From an uncultured Bacilli bacterium (lineage in GTDB: Bacteria > Bacillota_I > Bacilli_A > RF39 > UBA660), in NCBI GenBank assembly GCA_934149245.1, contig CAKPER010000008.1, positions 1 to 40,945 on the forward strand: DNA of 40,945 bases. Reading direction: 5' to 3'. Made by a program: the position numbers and the translations under genes. How positions within the stretch are numbered: position 1 is the first letter of the stretch; each line of letters starts with the position of its first letter. This document shows, one piece after another, positions 26,269 through 35,071 of this stretch. The notes beneath the pieces are model-generated. The model did not search any database. It was not told where the DNA came from and saw only the letters and a program-made list of their open reading frames with translations.

Positions 26269-27453
26269 TTATTCAATTACCTCTGATACGTTACCAGCAC
26301 CAACTGTACGTCCACCTTCACGAATTGAGAACTTAGTTCCTTGCTCAATTGCTACTGGAGCGATTAATTCTACAGTCATTTCAACATTATCACCAGGCAT
26401 AACCATTTCAGTTCCTTCTGGTAACTCAATTACACCAGTAACATCAGTTGTTCTGAAGTAGAATTGTGGTCTGTAATTTGAGAAGAATGGAGTATGTCTT
26501 CCGCCTTCTTCTTTAGATAAAACATATACATTAGCTTTGAATTTCTTGTGTGGATGAACACTTCCTGGTTTAGCAAGAACTTGTCCTCTTTCAACATCAT
26601 CACGAGAGATTCCACGTAGAAGAACTCCTGCGTTATCTCCAGCTTCAGCATAATCCAATGTTTTTCTAAACATTTCGATACCTGTAACAACTGTTTTTTG
26701 AGTGTCTCTTAATCCAACAATTTCAACTTCGTCATTAAGTTTTAATTGTCCTCTTTCAACACGTCCAGTTACAACAGTTCCACGTCCAGTAATTGTGAAT
26801 ACATCCTCAATTGACATTAAGAATGGTTTGTCAACATCTCTTTCAGGAGTAGGAATCCATTCGTCAACAGCATCCATTAATTCATTAATTGCTGCTACAT
26901 ACTTAGGATCTCCTTCAAGAGCTTTAAGAGCTGAACCTCTAATTACTGGAGTTTCATCACCATCAAATCCATATTCAGTTAATAATTCACGAACTTCCAT
27001 TTCAACTAAATCTAATAGTTCTTCATCATCAACCATATCACATTTATTTAAGAATACAACCATTCTTGGTACACCAACTTGACGAGCAAGTAAGATGTGC
27101 TCTCTAGTTTGAGCCATTGGTCCATCAGTAGCTGCTATTACTAAGATTGCACCATCCATTTGTGCTGCACCTGTAATCATGTTCTTTACATAGTCAGCAT
27201 GTCCTGGACAGTCAACATGAGCATAGTGACGTTTTTCAGTTTGATACTCAACATGAGCAGTATTGATTGTAATTCCTCTTTCTCTTTCTTCAGGAGCTTT
27301 ATCAATATCAGCATAATCTTCAAATTGAGCATATCCTTTTTCAGCTAAAACTTTAGTAATAGCTGCTGTTAATGTAGTTTTACCGTGATCTACGTGTCCA
27401 ATTGTACCAATATTAACATGTGGTTTTGAACGATCAAATTTTTCTTTTGCCAT
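26269..27453 (-). CDS. tuf: Elongation factor Tu
   Basis: GTPase that brings aminoacyl-tRNA to the ribosome. 394 aa, full length. G1 GHVDHGKTTL at 19-28, G2 region RERGITINTAH, G3 DCPGHADY, G4 NKCDM. Domains 2 and 3 are intact (GRGTVVTGRVERG; FRTTDVTGVIELPEG; REGGRTVGAGNV). Ribosome binding site AAGGAAGG. Last gene of the str operon, 71 bases after fusA, with a stem-loop in between. Base composition is less AT-rich than its surroundings, as expected for a highly expressed gene. Confidence 0.98.
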   Translation of the reverse strand: MAKEKFDRSKPHVNIGTIGHVDHGKTTLTAAITKVLAEKGYAQFEDYADIDKAPEERERGITINTAHVEYQTEKRHYAHVDCPGHADYVKNMITGAAQMDGAILVIAATDGPMAQTREHILLARQVGVPRMVVFLNKCDMVDDEELLDLVEMEVRELLTEYGFDGDETPVIRGSALKALEGDPKYVAAINELMDAVDEWIPTPERDVDKPFLMSIEDVFTITGRGTVVTGRVERGQLKLNDEVEIVGLRDTQKTVVTGIEMFRKTLDYAEAGDNAGVLLRGISRDDVERGQVLAKPGSVHPHKKFKANVYVLSKEEGGRHTPFFSNYRPQFYFRTTDVTGVIELPEGTEMVMPGDNVEMTVELIAPVAIEQGTKFSIREGGRTVGAGNVSEVIE

Positions 27454-27502
27454 TTTATTTCCTTCCTTTCTTTAGATATACATATCTATTTTATCAAATT
27501 TT

Positions 27503-27533
27503 GGAAATTAATCAAGTAGTAAGATTAATTTCC
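27503..27533 (-). promoter_or_regulatory. Stem-loop between fusA and tuf
   Basis: Perfect eleven-base stem GGAAATTAATC / GATTAATTTCC with a nine-base loop. It begins in the last codons of fusA. No T run follows on the minus strand, so it is not a normal terminator. It may stabilise or process the mRNA and set the fusA/tuf ratio. Confidence 0.6.
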
Positions 27534-29597
27534 TCCATTTTTTTTGATTATCTCTTCAGAGATTGATTTAGGTACTTCTTCATAATGATCTAAAGACATT
27601 GTAAATGTACCACGTCCTTGTGTACTAGAACGTAAACTTGTTGCATAACCAAACATTTCAGCTAATGGAACCATTGCCGTAAATGCTATAGCGTTTCCAC
27701 GAGATTCTTGTCCTAATGGATTTCCACGTCTTGAAGTTATATCTCCAATTACATTTCCAGTATATTCATCTGGTGCTATAACAACTACCTTTACAATTGG
27801 TTCTAATAATACAGGCTTACACTTGTTTTTAGCTTCTTTTAATGCAAGAGATGCTGCTATTTTGAAGGCCATTTCTGATGAGTCAACATCATGATAAGAA
27901 CCGTCAAATAATGTAGCTTTAACATCTACCATTGGATATCCTGCTAATATTCCACTCTTCATTGATTCTTGTAATCCCTTATCAATTACAGAAATATATT
28001 CTCTTGGAACTACTCCACCTACTATATTATCAACAAATTCATAACCTTTATCTTTATTTGGTTCAAATTTTATCCATACATGTCCATATTGTCCACGTCC
28101 ACCAGATTGTTTGATATGCTTTCCTTCACAATCTGCAGCTTGAGTAATAGTTTCTCTATAAGCAACTTGTGGAGCACCAACTGTAGCTTCTACACCAAAT
28201 TCTCTTTTTAATCTATCTACTTGAATATCAAGGTGTAATTCTCCCATTCCAGATATTACTGTTTGACCAGTTTCTGGATCAGATGTCCATCTGAATGTTG
28301 GATCTTCTTCTGCTAATTTGGCTAATGCTTCTGCCATTTTATCTTGATCTGCTTTTGATTTTGGTTCAAGAGCTTGTGAGATTACTGGTTCTGGAAATTC
28401 CATTCCTTTCATTATACATGGATGTTTTTCATCACATAATGTATCTGCTGTTGTTGTATTTTTAAGTCCAACTATTGCACCAATATCTCCTGCAAAAACT
28501 TCACTAATTTCTTCTCTATGATTAGCATGCATTTGTAGTATTCTTCCAACTCTTTCTTTAGTATTTTTAGTAGAGTTTAGTATATATGAACCACTTTTTA
28601 ATACTCCGGAATAAACTCTAAAGAAAGTTAATCTTCCTACAAATGGATCTGTCATAACTTTAAATGCTAAAGCTGTAAATGGTTCTGAATCTGATGGATG
28701 TCTTAATACTTCATTTCCATTTTTATCTGTACATTCTATAGAAGCAATATCTGTTGGAGCTGGTAGATAATCAATAACAGCATCTAGTAATGGCTTTACA
28801 CCCATGTTTCCTAAAGCAGTTCCACACATAAATGGGAATAATTCTGCTTTTAGAGTTCCTTTTCTAATTGCTGCTTTTAATTCATCAACACTAATCTCTT
28901 CTCCATCTAGATACTTCATCATTAATTCTTCATCAAAATCAGCAGCAGCTTCGATTAAAGTATTTCTATAGTCTTGAGCTTTATCTTTCAAGTCAGCAGG
29001 AATTTCTATTTCTTCAATATTTTCTTCCTTACTTCCATCAAAATGATAAGCTTTCATAGTTACTAAATCAACAATTCCGTTAAATTCACTTTCTGCTCCA
29101 ATTGGAAGTTGAATAGCTGCTACATTAGCACCTAATCTGTCTTTTACACTTTGTAAGCTTGCATAGAAATCTGCACCCATTTTGTCCATTTTATTCGAAA
29201 ATATTATTCTAGGAACATTATATTCGTTTGCTTGTCTCCATACAGTTTCACTTTGTGGCTCAACACCTGCTTGTGAATCTAGTAATAAAATTGCACCATC
29301 TAGCACTCTTAAGCTACGTTGAACTTCAATTGTGAAATCTACATGCCCTGGAGTATCAATGATATTAAATCTATACCCCTTCCAAAAAGCTGTTGTTGCA
29401 GCACTAGTTATAGTTATTCCTCTTTCTTGTTCCTGAGCCATCCAATCCATCTGAGATTCACCATCATGAGTTTCCCCAATTTTGTGGATTTTTCCAGTAT
29501 GGTATAGAACACGCTCTGTACAAGTTGTTTTACCGGCATCAATATGTGCCATTATTCCAATGTTACGAGTATGTTGTAACGAAGTTTTTCGAGCCAT
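27525..29597 (-). CDS. fusA: Elongation factor G
   Basis: Translocation GTPase. 690 aa. G1 AHIDAGKTT, effector region QERGITITSAATT, G3 DTPGHVDFTIEV, G4 NKMDK. Domain IV shows GGRGQYGHVWIKFEP and domain V the RRGNPLGQESRGN segment. The length is that of canonical EF-G rather than the tetracycline-resistance type. Ribosome binding site AAGGAAAG. Second to last of the str operon, 21 bases after rpsG. Confidence 0.98.
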   Translation of the reverse strand: MARKTSLQHTRNIGIMAHIDAGKTTCTERVLYHTGKIHKIGETHDGESQMDWMAQEQERGITITSAATTAFWKGYRFNIIDTPGHVDFTIEVQRSLRVLDGAILLLDSQAGVEPQSETVWRQANEYNVPRIIFSNKMDKMGADFYASLQSVKDRLGANVAAIQLPIGAESEFNGIVDLVTMKAYHFDGSKEENIEEIEIPADLKDKAQDYRNTLIEAAADFDEELMMKYLDGEEISVDELKAAIRKGTLKAELFPFMCGTALGNMGVKPLLDAVIDYLPAPTDIASIECTDKNGNEVLRHPSDSEPFTALAFKVMTDPFVGRLTFFRVYSGVLKSGSYILNSTKNTKERVGRILQMHANHREEISEVFAGDIGAIVGLKNTTTADTLCDEKHPCIMKGMEFPEPVISQALEPKSKADQDKMAEALAKLAEEDPTFRWTSDPETGQTVISGMGELHLDIQVDRLKREFGVEATVGAPQVAYRETITQAADCEGKHIKQSGGRGQYGHVWIKFEPNKDKGYEFVDNIVGGVVPREYISVIDKGLQESMKSGILAGYPMVDVKATLFDGSYHDVDSSEMAFKIAASLALKEAKNKCKPVLLEPIVKVVVIAPDEYTGNVIGDITSRRGNPLGQESRGNAIAFTAMVPLAEMFGYATSLRSSTQGRGTFTMSLDHYEEVPKSISEEIIKKNGGN

Positions 29598-29618
29598 AAT
29601 TTCTTTCCTTTCTTAAAA

Positions 29619-30086
29619 TTACCACTTATAATGAGCAAATGCTTTGTTAGCTTCTGCCATTTTGTGAGTATCTTCTTTTTTCTTAACTGATGCTCCAATT
29701 CCATTTGATGCATCAATTATCTCATTAGCTAGTTTTTCTGCCATAGAATGTTCACTTCTACTTCTTGAATATTGAATTAACCAACGAAATGCTAAAGTTT
29801 GACGACGGTGGTCTTTTACTTCAATTGGAACTTGATAATTAGCTCCACCTACTCTTCTTGATTTTACTTCTAGAACAGGCTTGATATTATCCATTGCTTT
29901 TTCAAAAACTGTCATAGCTTCTTCTCCAGTTTTCTTTTCGATAATAGCAAATGCATCATATACTATTTTTTGAGCTGTTCCTTTTTTTCCGTCATTCATA
30001 ACTTGGTTTATAAGTTTTGTAACAACTTTTGATTTATATAAAGCATCTGGTAATACTTCTCTTTTAGTAGCACGTCTTTTACGCAT
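29619..30086 (-). CDS. rpsG: 30S ribosomal protein S7
   Basis: Primary 16S rRNA-binding protein of the small-subunit head. 155 aa, full length. Typical N-terminus RKRRATKREVLPD, then KVVTKLINQVMNDGKKGTA, GGANYQVPIEV and HKMAEANKAFAHYKW at the end. In characterised str operons S7 is the feedback repressor; no such site is evident here. AGGAGGAG precedes the ATG; 40 bases after rpsL. Confidence 0.98.
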   Translation of the reverse strand: MRKRRATKREVLPDALYKSKVVTKLINQVMNDGKKGTAQKIVYDAFAIIEKKTGEEAMTVFEKAMDNIKPVLEVKSRRVGGANYQVPIEVKDHRRQTLAFRWLIQYSRSRSEHSMAEKLANEIIDASNGIGASVKKKEDTHKMAEANKAFAHYKW

Positions 30087-30126
30087 ATTTTTCTCCTCCT
30101 CTCTTAAATATTATAGAATTATTTAA

Positions 30127-30543
30127 TTATTTTTTGTCTTTTGGTTTTTTTGCACCATATTTAGAACGACCTTGTTTTCTGTCTTGTACTCCAGCAGTAT
30201 CCATTGTACCACGAATAATATGATAACGAACACCGATTAAGTCTTTTACACGTCCACCTCTTACAAGTACAACTGAGTGCTCTTGTAAATTGTGTCCAAT
30301 TCCTGGAATATAGCAAGTTACCTCGATACCATTAGATAACCTAACACGAGCATACTTACGTAATGCAGAGTTTGGTTTCTTTGGTGTCATTGTTCCAACA
30401 CGTACGCATACACCTTTTTTTTGTGGTGAATTTTGATGTTTTGTTTTATTATTAACAGTATCTAATCTAGTAAGTAATGCAGGTGATTTGCTTTTTCTTG
30501 TTTTTTTGCCTTTTCCTCTTAATCTTTGATTAATTGTAGCCAT
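30127..30543 (-). CDS. rpsL: 30S ribosomal protein S12
   Basis: Decoding-centre protein. 138 aa from the MATINQRLRG start, which has AGGAGG eight bases before it; the frame is open further up but without support. It is the longer Firmicutes form with an extra loop (residues 22-39). TPKKPNSALRKYARVRL is normal, so the Lys linked to streptomycin resistance is wild type. The second loop reads GGRVKDLIGVRYH: residue 103 is Ile where nearly all S12 proteins I know have Pro (RVKDLPGVRYH). The equivalent proline (Pro90/91 in E. coli) is a known site of streptomycin-dependence mutations. First gene of the str operon. Confidence 0.97.
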   Translation of the reverse strand: MATINQRLRGKGKKTRKSKSPALLTRLDTVNNKTKHQNSPQKKGVCVRVGTMTPKKPNSALRKYARVRLSNGIEVTCYIPGIGHNLQEHSVVLVRGGRVKDLIGVRYHIIRGTMDTAGVQDRKQGRSKYGAKKPKDKK

Positions 30544-30602
30544 ATATTTTAAGCCTCCTCTCATACACACATCCTGGTGTTTCATTTTGTTTTTTAAAAG
30601 AT

Positions 30603-30623
30603 AGGCTTTGCTCAGCAAAACCT
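30603..30623 (-). promoter_or_regulatory. Leader stem-loop of the str operon
   Basis: AGGTTTTGC / GCAAAGCCT with a TGA loop, nine pairs including one G-U. It lies in the roughly 95-nt leader between promoter and rpsL and has no T run. Its role is unknown; S7/S12 feedback or RNA stability are possibilities. Confidence 0.55.
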
Positions 30624-30644
30624 AAAAAACTTTTAAGCGTTATT

Positions 30645-30673
30645 AATATATCATTAAAATTTTCGAAAGTCAA
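30645..30673 (-). promoter_or_regulatory. Promoter of the str operon
   Basis: TTGACT at 30668-30673, 17-base spacer ending TGA, TATATT at 30645-30650, hence an extended -10 with a good -35. It fits strong constitutive expression. Confidence 0.85.
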
Positions 30674-30822
30674 TATCTTTGCCAAATAAATTTTTAAAGC
30701 GTGAATTACATGATAGTTACAAGAAACAAAATATAAATTTATTAGATTGTTAAAATAGAAAGTTTTTATATTATTTAACAATATTTTTTTGCTTTCCATA
30801 TTATTTATGAGTAGTAGTAACT

Positions 30823-30865
30823 AAAAAATTAAATTCCATCCTTAATTAACAAAGAATGGAATTTA
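30823..30865 (-). terminator. Terminator after the unknown 379-aa gene
   Basis: TAAATTCCAT / ATGGAATTTA stem of ten pairs (arms 30830-30839 and 30856-30865), with six T just downstream on the minus strand. It lies about 125 bases after the stop at 30992. Confidence 0.75.
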
Positions 30866-30881
30866 GAAATACAAGTTTATT

Positions 30882-30936
30882 AGATAAAATTAATTATTGA
30901 TTATATAATAACAATAATGATTAAAGAATTTTATCT
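30882..30936 (-). other. Two-step hairpin in the 3' UTR
   Basis: Outer arms AGATAAAATT and AATTTTATCT (ten pairs) enclose inner arms ATTATTG and CAATAAT (seven pairs). It lies between the stop at 30992 and the terminator at 30823-30865. It may protect the 3' end of the mRNA or be a small RNA. Confidence 0.45.
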
Positions 30937-30991
30937 TAAATTTTATATAATCATAAAAGTATTTTTTTAGTTTGTACAATAGAAAAACTTT

Positions 30992-32131
30992 CTATCTTCT
31001 TCCAAAGAAACCAAATGTTGTTTTCTTAACAGGTTCCTTATAATTTTCTATCATTTGAGAATATTGTGTGTATTTAGGATTATCTCTATCTTGTAGTAAA
31101 ACAACAACTGTTATAGCCTCTAAAAGAGCTTGTTCTTCAGCTTTTTCTTCATTAGTTAACTTTGCTTTAATTTCTCTACCTGACTCTTCTTTATATTTAT
31201 TGAGAATTATCATAGAAACAATATTTTTTACAGCTCTTGCTCGTCTTTCATTATCGGAAAAATCATCTCTACCTATACTTCTAGTTTGAGCTGCATAAGT
31301 CATTCTTAATTCTTCTTCTGAAAGTTTTGTCATAGTATGATAAGCATTCGGATTTATTTCATATGAATCAGCTGGTCCAGCTTGAAATATATATCTTCTT
31401 ATTGTACCATCTTTATAAGCCTCAACATATTCATTGTAGAATTTTGCTTTTTCTATATTTTCTTCTTGTTCTACTAGTACTTTATTGGTACTGGCATCTT
31501 TGCCATTTTCGTATTCTTTTTCTGTATATTTTATTTGTTGCTCACTTAGTTTTTTATTCTTTTTTAATTCTTTCCCTCTTATACCTCTTTTTATGTTTTC
31601 TATAATTAATGGATTAGTTTGAAAAAGCTTTACTAGTTGCTCACTGTTTACAAGGGCTAAATCCTCTAATTTACCTATATTTCCAAGATTACATTGTTGA
31701 CTTCCTTGGTGTGATATCTCATAAATATATTTTTCACCTTCTTCTAGACTATTATTAAAAACTTGTCCTAATATGCAACTAGTAGCTAATTTGTTGTGAA
31801 TCTTATTCTTAATAATTTTATTAGATTTTCTAGATATTTTATTCATCTTTCTATCTGAATATTTTTGCTTGTTACTCGATATTAACTCTGCTATTTCTGC
31901 CTCACTTTTTGCTAATTTTTCAAACTTAGAGCTTAATCTTGAATCAATACCACGAGTTGCATATTCTAAATTTGAAAAGGCTAAATATCTTCCAAAATGC
32001 TCATTGTAATCTTTTTTAAAGTTACACTCTTTATCATATTCTCTTAATAATGTTTTAATATAACTACTGCCCTGAACAACTCCAGATCCATTAGTTATTT
32101 TTCTAATTTTATCGCCAAAATCTCTACTCAT
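30992..32131 (-). CDS. Unknown soluble helical protein
   Basis: Not recognised. 379 aa, highly charged (Lys, Glu), largely alpha-helical, without a signal peptide or membrane helix. A Lys-rich basic stretch is at about 95-115 (RKMNKISRKSNKIIKNK); a coiled region follows near 195-240; the most conserved-looking parts are GSQQCNLGNIGKLEDLAL and DGTIRRYIFQAGPADSYEI. The C-terminus is short and basic (TTFGFFGRR). Start: ATG at 32131 with GAGGAGG nine bases before it; an ATG nine bases upstream directly abuts that site. It overlaps the end of the small acidic gene upstream by eight bases, so the two are coupled and probably act together. No function is proposed. Confidence 0.75.
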   Translation of the reverse strand: MSRDFGDKIRKITNGSGVVQGSSYIKTLLREYDKECNFKKDYNEHFGRYLAFSNLEYATRGIDSRLSSKFEKLAKSEAEIAELISSNKQKYSDRKMNKISRKSNKIIKNKIHNKLATSCILGQVFNNSLEEGEKYIYEISHQGSQQCNLGNIGKLEDLALVNSEQLVKLFQTNPLIIENIKRGIRGKELKKNKKLSEQQIKYTEKEYENGKDASTNKVLVEQEENIEKAKFYNEYVEAYKDGTIRRYIFQAGPADSYEINPNAYHTMTKLSEEELRMTYAAQTRSIGRDDFSDNERRARAVKNIVSMIILNKYKEESGREIKAKLTNEEKAEEQALLEAITVVVLLQDRDNPKYTQYSQMIENYKEPVKKTTFGFFGRR

Positions 32132-32327
32132 CGATTTCATCCTCCTCTAAATCGTAGCTCTTGTATTCTGTTATTAGTTTTGAATACAATTCTTCATCAT
32201 CAATTTCTTGAAATTCAACACCATTTTCTGTATTTTGAACTTTAACAATTACAACATTATCTTCTCCATCGTAAAGAGAAGCATATTTTGCACCATCATA
32301 TTCGAAACATAATTCTATATTTTCCAC
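32124..32327 (-). CDS. Small acidic protein, possibly DUF1292-like
   Basis: 67 aa with a very acidic C-terminal end (DLEEDEIDE). The pattern, a strand at ELCFEYDGAKYASLYD, a second strand VVIVKVQN, then VEFQEIDDEELYSKLITEY, resembles DUF1292 (YrzB-type) proteins, whose function is unknown. The call is tentative. Start: GTG at 32327 with AGGAG nine bases upstream. It overlaps the 379-aa gene, and the SD of that gene is encoded in its acidic tail. Confidence 0.7.
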   Translation of the reverse strand: MENIELCFEYDGAKYASLYDGEDNVVIVKVQNTENGVEFQEIDDEELYSKLITEYKSYDLEEDEIDE

Positions 32328-32606
32328 TTGTTATCACTCCTTTTCATATGGATTTCCATATCATGGTTAAATGATAACATACTTTATTTTATAATGCTAT
32401 ACTTTTTTTAGATAAAAACATTAATTTTACATTTTTCTTACTTTAAGAGAATTGAATATTTAAACAATTGAATTTACAAACAAAAAAACAGATATTAATA
32501 TAATGAATATAACCACTACTAATTCTTATGTAAGAAAAGGAGTGTGTTATACCGTCAATATAGATATCTATTAATTTTAATTTATTACTAAAAATTTATT
32601 TTATCA

Positions 32607-34910
32607 TTAAGTTGTAACTGTTTGAGGTAAGTTATATATTTCTAGGGAATCATTACTTATAATTCTATCTATGATTAAATTTTCTAGTTTGGTTTCTATT
32701 ATTTTATTTATTTTTCTAGCACCATATTCTTTGTAATTAGATAATTCTACTATTTCATCTATTAAAGAGTTTGAATATTTAAATTCACTATATTTTTGCT
32801 TCAAATGTTCTAATTTATTTTTTATTATTTTTGTTATATCATTTTTTGTTAGATTATTAAAGATAATTATGTTATCTATTCTATTTATTAGTGCTACTGG
32901 TAATTTTTCTTGCAACTTAGAAAACTCAATATTATTAATATTTTGATTGTTAGTAAAGCCTAATGTTTTTTCCTCAAAGCCTATATTTGAAGTCATAATA
33001 ATTGTATTATTGTTAAGTTTTACCTCATTGTTTTGACTATCTTTTATAGTACTTTCATCTAACATTTGATATAAAAGATTTATTACACTTGGACTGGCTT
33101 TGTCTATTTCATCCATTAATATTACTGCGGTTGGATTTTCTTTTATGATTTCTAAAATATTATTTTTATCTTGATAACCTACATAGCCTGGGGCTGAACC
33201 AATTATTTTGTTAATTGCCGTTTCATTACTATATTCACTCATATCTAATCTTATTAATTTATTTTCACCTTGGGTAAGATTGCTATACATTTTTGCTAAA
33301 GCTGTTTTTCCTACTCCTGTTGGGCCTACAAATAGAAATGATTTTATTTTATTTTCTGTGTAGCCTAGCTTTATTTTTTTAGTATATGATATAAGACTAT
33401 CTATAGCTTTATCTTGACCCATTATGCTATTTTTTAGGGATTTTTCTATATTTTTAATAGTTTTTTCACTATCCTTTAATATTTCATAGATTGGGATATT
33501 TGTTTTTTCATGAATAACAGATGCTATATCTTCTTCTGTTACTCTGTTTATATCTTTTTTGTAAGTTATTTCTAATTTATTTAATTTAGATGTAAGGTTT
33601 GCTTCTTCTTTTCTAAATAAATAGGCTTTTTCTAAATTATTATCTAAGATAAGGCTATTTTTATTCTTGGTTATATCGCTTATCTCATGCTTTAATTTAC
33701 GAATTTCTTTATCTTGTGGATTTTCTTGCAAACTAACTTTAGAACATACTTCATCTAAAATATCTAAAGATTTATCTGGGTTATGTCTTGTATAGATATA
33801 TTTATTTGATAGATGAACTAATTTTTTTACTATAGAATTTGATATTTCTACATTATGGTATTTTTCATAAATTGATTTTACTTTTGTTAAAATATTTATT
33901 GTTTCTAATTCATTTGGTTCTTCTATTCTTATAGGTTGAAATCTTCTTGATAGAGCTTTATCTGGTTCTATTTGTTTTTTATATTCTTCTGTTGTGGTTG
34001 CTCCAATACATTTTATTTTTCCACGTGCTAAAGCTGGCTTTAAAATATTGGATGCGTCTATTGCTCCTTCAGCTCCACCGGCTCCTACTAATGTATGAAT
34101 TTCATCTATAAATAAAATAATATTTTCGTCTTCCTCTACTTCTTTTATCACTTTTTGCATTCTTTCTTCAAATTCGCCTCTATACTTGGTTCCTGAAACT
34201 AGGGTTGCCATATCTATTGATATTATTTTTTTATTTTCTAAAACTGGTGGTACATTAGACGTTGCTATTAAATTAGATAATTGTTCTACTATTGCTGTTT
34301 TTCCTACTCCAGCTTCTCCTATTAAAATGGGATTGTTTTTGCATCTTCGACATAATATTTCTATTAATCTGTTAATTTCTTTTTCTCTACCTATTACAGG
34401 ATCTAATTTAGATTTTCTTGCTTTCTCGACTAAGTCAGTGCCTAGTTCGGTTATTAATAGCTTCTTTTTTCGTTTTCTTGGTGTTGCTATAAACTTTTGA
34501 GAAAATTCATTATATAATTCATCAATATTTATGTTCATTCCTATAAATAATCTAATAGCTATACCTTCCCCTTCTTCTAAAAGTGCTGAAAATAAATGTT
34601 CTGGAGTTACTATACCATTATTGTTATCTTTAGCATCTAACATGGAATTTTCAATTATTTTCTTTAATAGAGGTGTATATAGGAAAAAGGTTGTTTTTTT
34701 TGTTCCTTTTCCTATTATATTTAATATTTCTGTTTTAAATGTATCATAAGTAAGTCCATATTCAGATAATTTTTCAGTAAGTTTATTTTCTATTTTTAAT
34801 ATTGATAGAACCAAATGTTCACTCCCTATATATGGATGATTTAAATTTAACATTTCTGTTTTAGATTTTAATAAAATATATTGAGCTTCTTCATTAAAGC
34901 TTGCTAACAT
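32607..34910 (-). CDS. clpC: AAA+ chaperone-protease ATPase, ClpC type
   Basis: Unfolds proteins for ClpP. 767 aa: Clp N-domain repeats at about 1-140, AAA-1 with Walker A GEAGVGKTA (198-206) and Walker B LFIDE (266-270), a short middle domain (405-455, the ClpC rather than ClpB size), AAA-2 with Walker A GPTGVGKT (529-536), Walker B ILMDE, and NRID arginine-finger region near 676. LGF at 650-652 fits the ClpP-docking loop. It is monocistronic: the mcsA, mcsB and ctsR genes that usually accompany clpC are not here, and I see no CtsR heptamer repeat upstream. AAGGGGAA precedes the ATG. The flanking gap 32328-32606 shows nothing assignable. Confidence 0.9.
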   Translation of the reverse strand: MLASFNEEAQYILLKSKTEMLNLNHPYIGSEHLVLSILKIENKLTEKLSEYGLTYDTFKTEILNIIGKGTKKTTFFLYTPLLKKIIENSMLDAKDNNNGIVTPEHLFSALLEEGEGIAIRLFIGMNINIDELYNEFSQKFIATPRKRKKKLLITELGTDLVEKARKSKLDPVIGREKEINRLIEILCRRCKNNPILIGEAGVGKTAIVEQLSNLIATSNVPPVLENKKIISIDMATLVSGTKYRGEFEERMQKVIKEVEEDENIILFIDEIHTLVGAGGAEGAIDASNILKPALARGKIKCIGATTTEEYKKQIEPDKALSRRFQPIRIEEPNELETINILTKVKSIYEKYHNVEISNSIVKKLVHLSNKYIYTRHNPDKSLDILDEVCSKVSLQENPQDKEIRKLKHEISDITKNKNSLILDNNLEKAYLFRKEEANLTSKLNKLEITYKKDINRVTEEDIASVIHEKTNIPIYEILKDSEKTIKNIEKSLKNSIMGQDKAIDSLISYTKKIKLGYTENKIKSFLFVGPTGVGKTALAKMYSNLTQGENKLIRLDMSEYSNETAINKIIGSAPGYVGYQDKNNILEIIKENPTAVILMDEIDKASPSVINLLYQMLDESTIKDSQNNEVKLNNNTIIMTSNIGFEEKTLGFTNNQNINNIEFSKLQEKLPVALINRIDNIIIFNNLTKNDITKIIKNKLEHLKQKYSEFKYSNSLIDEIVELSNYKEYGARKINKIIETKLENLIIDRIISNDSLEIYNLPQTVTT

Positions 34911-35071
34911 ATTAATTCCCCTTTCATTGATATTCTATGTTTATATTGTGTTAGTTTATACTTTTTTAAACAACTAAAATTTGACTTTATTAAATTTTAG
35001 CTTATTTTAATAATTTACATATAATAAAATAGTAGTAAATAAGTTTACTTAGATTATGGAGGTTATTGTGT

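Noticed and set aside
30544..30799. Open frame over the rpsL leader and the longer S12 start
   Set aside because: The region holds the str promoter and leader hairpin; S12 proteins start at MxTINQ, and the AGGAGG fits only the ATG at 30543.
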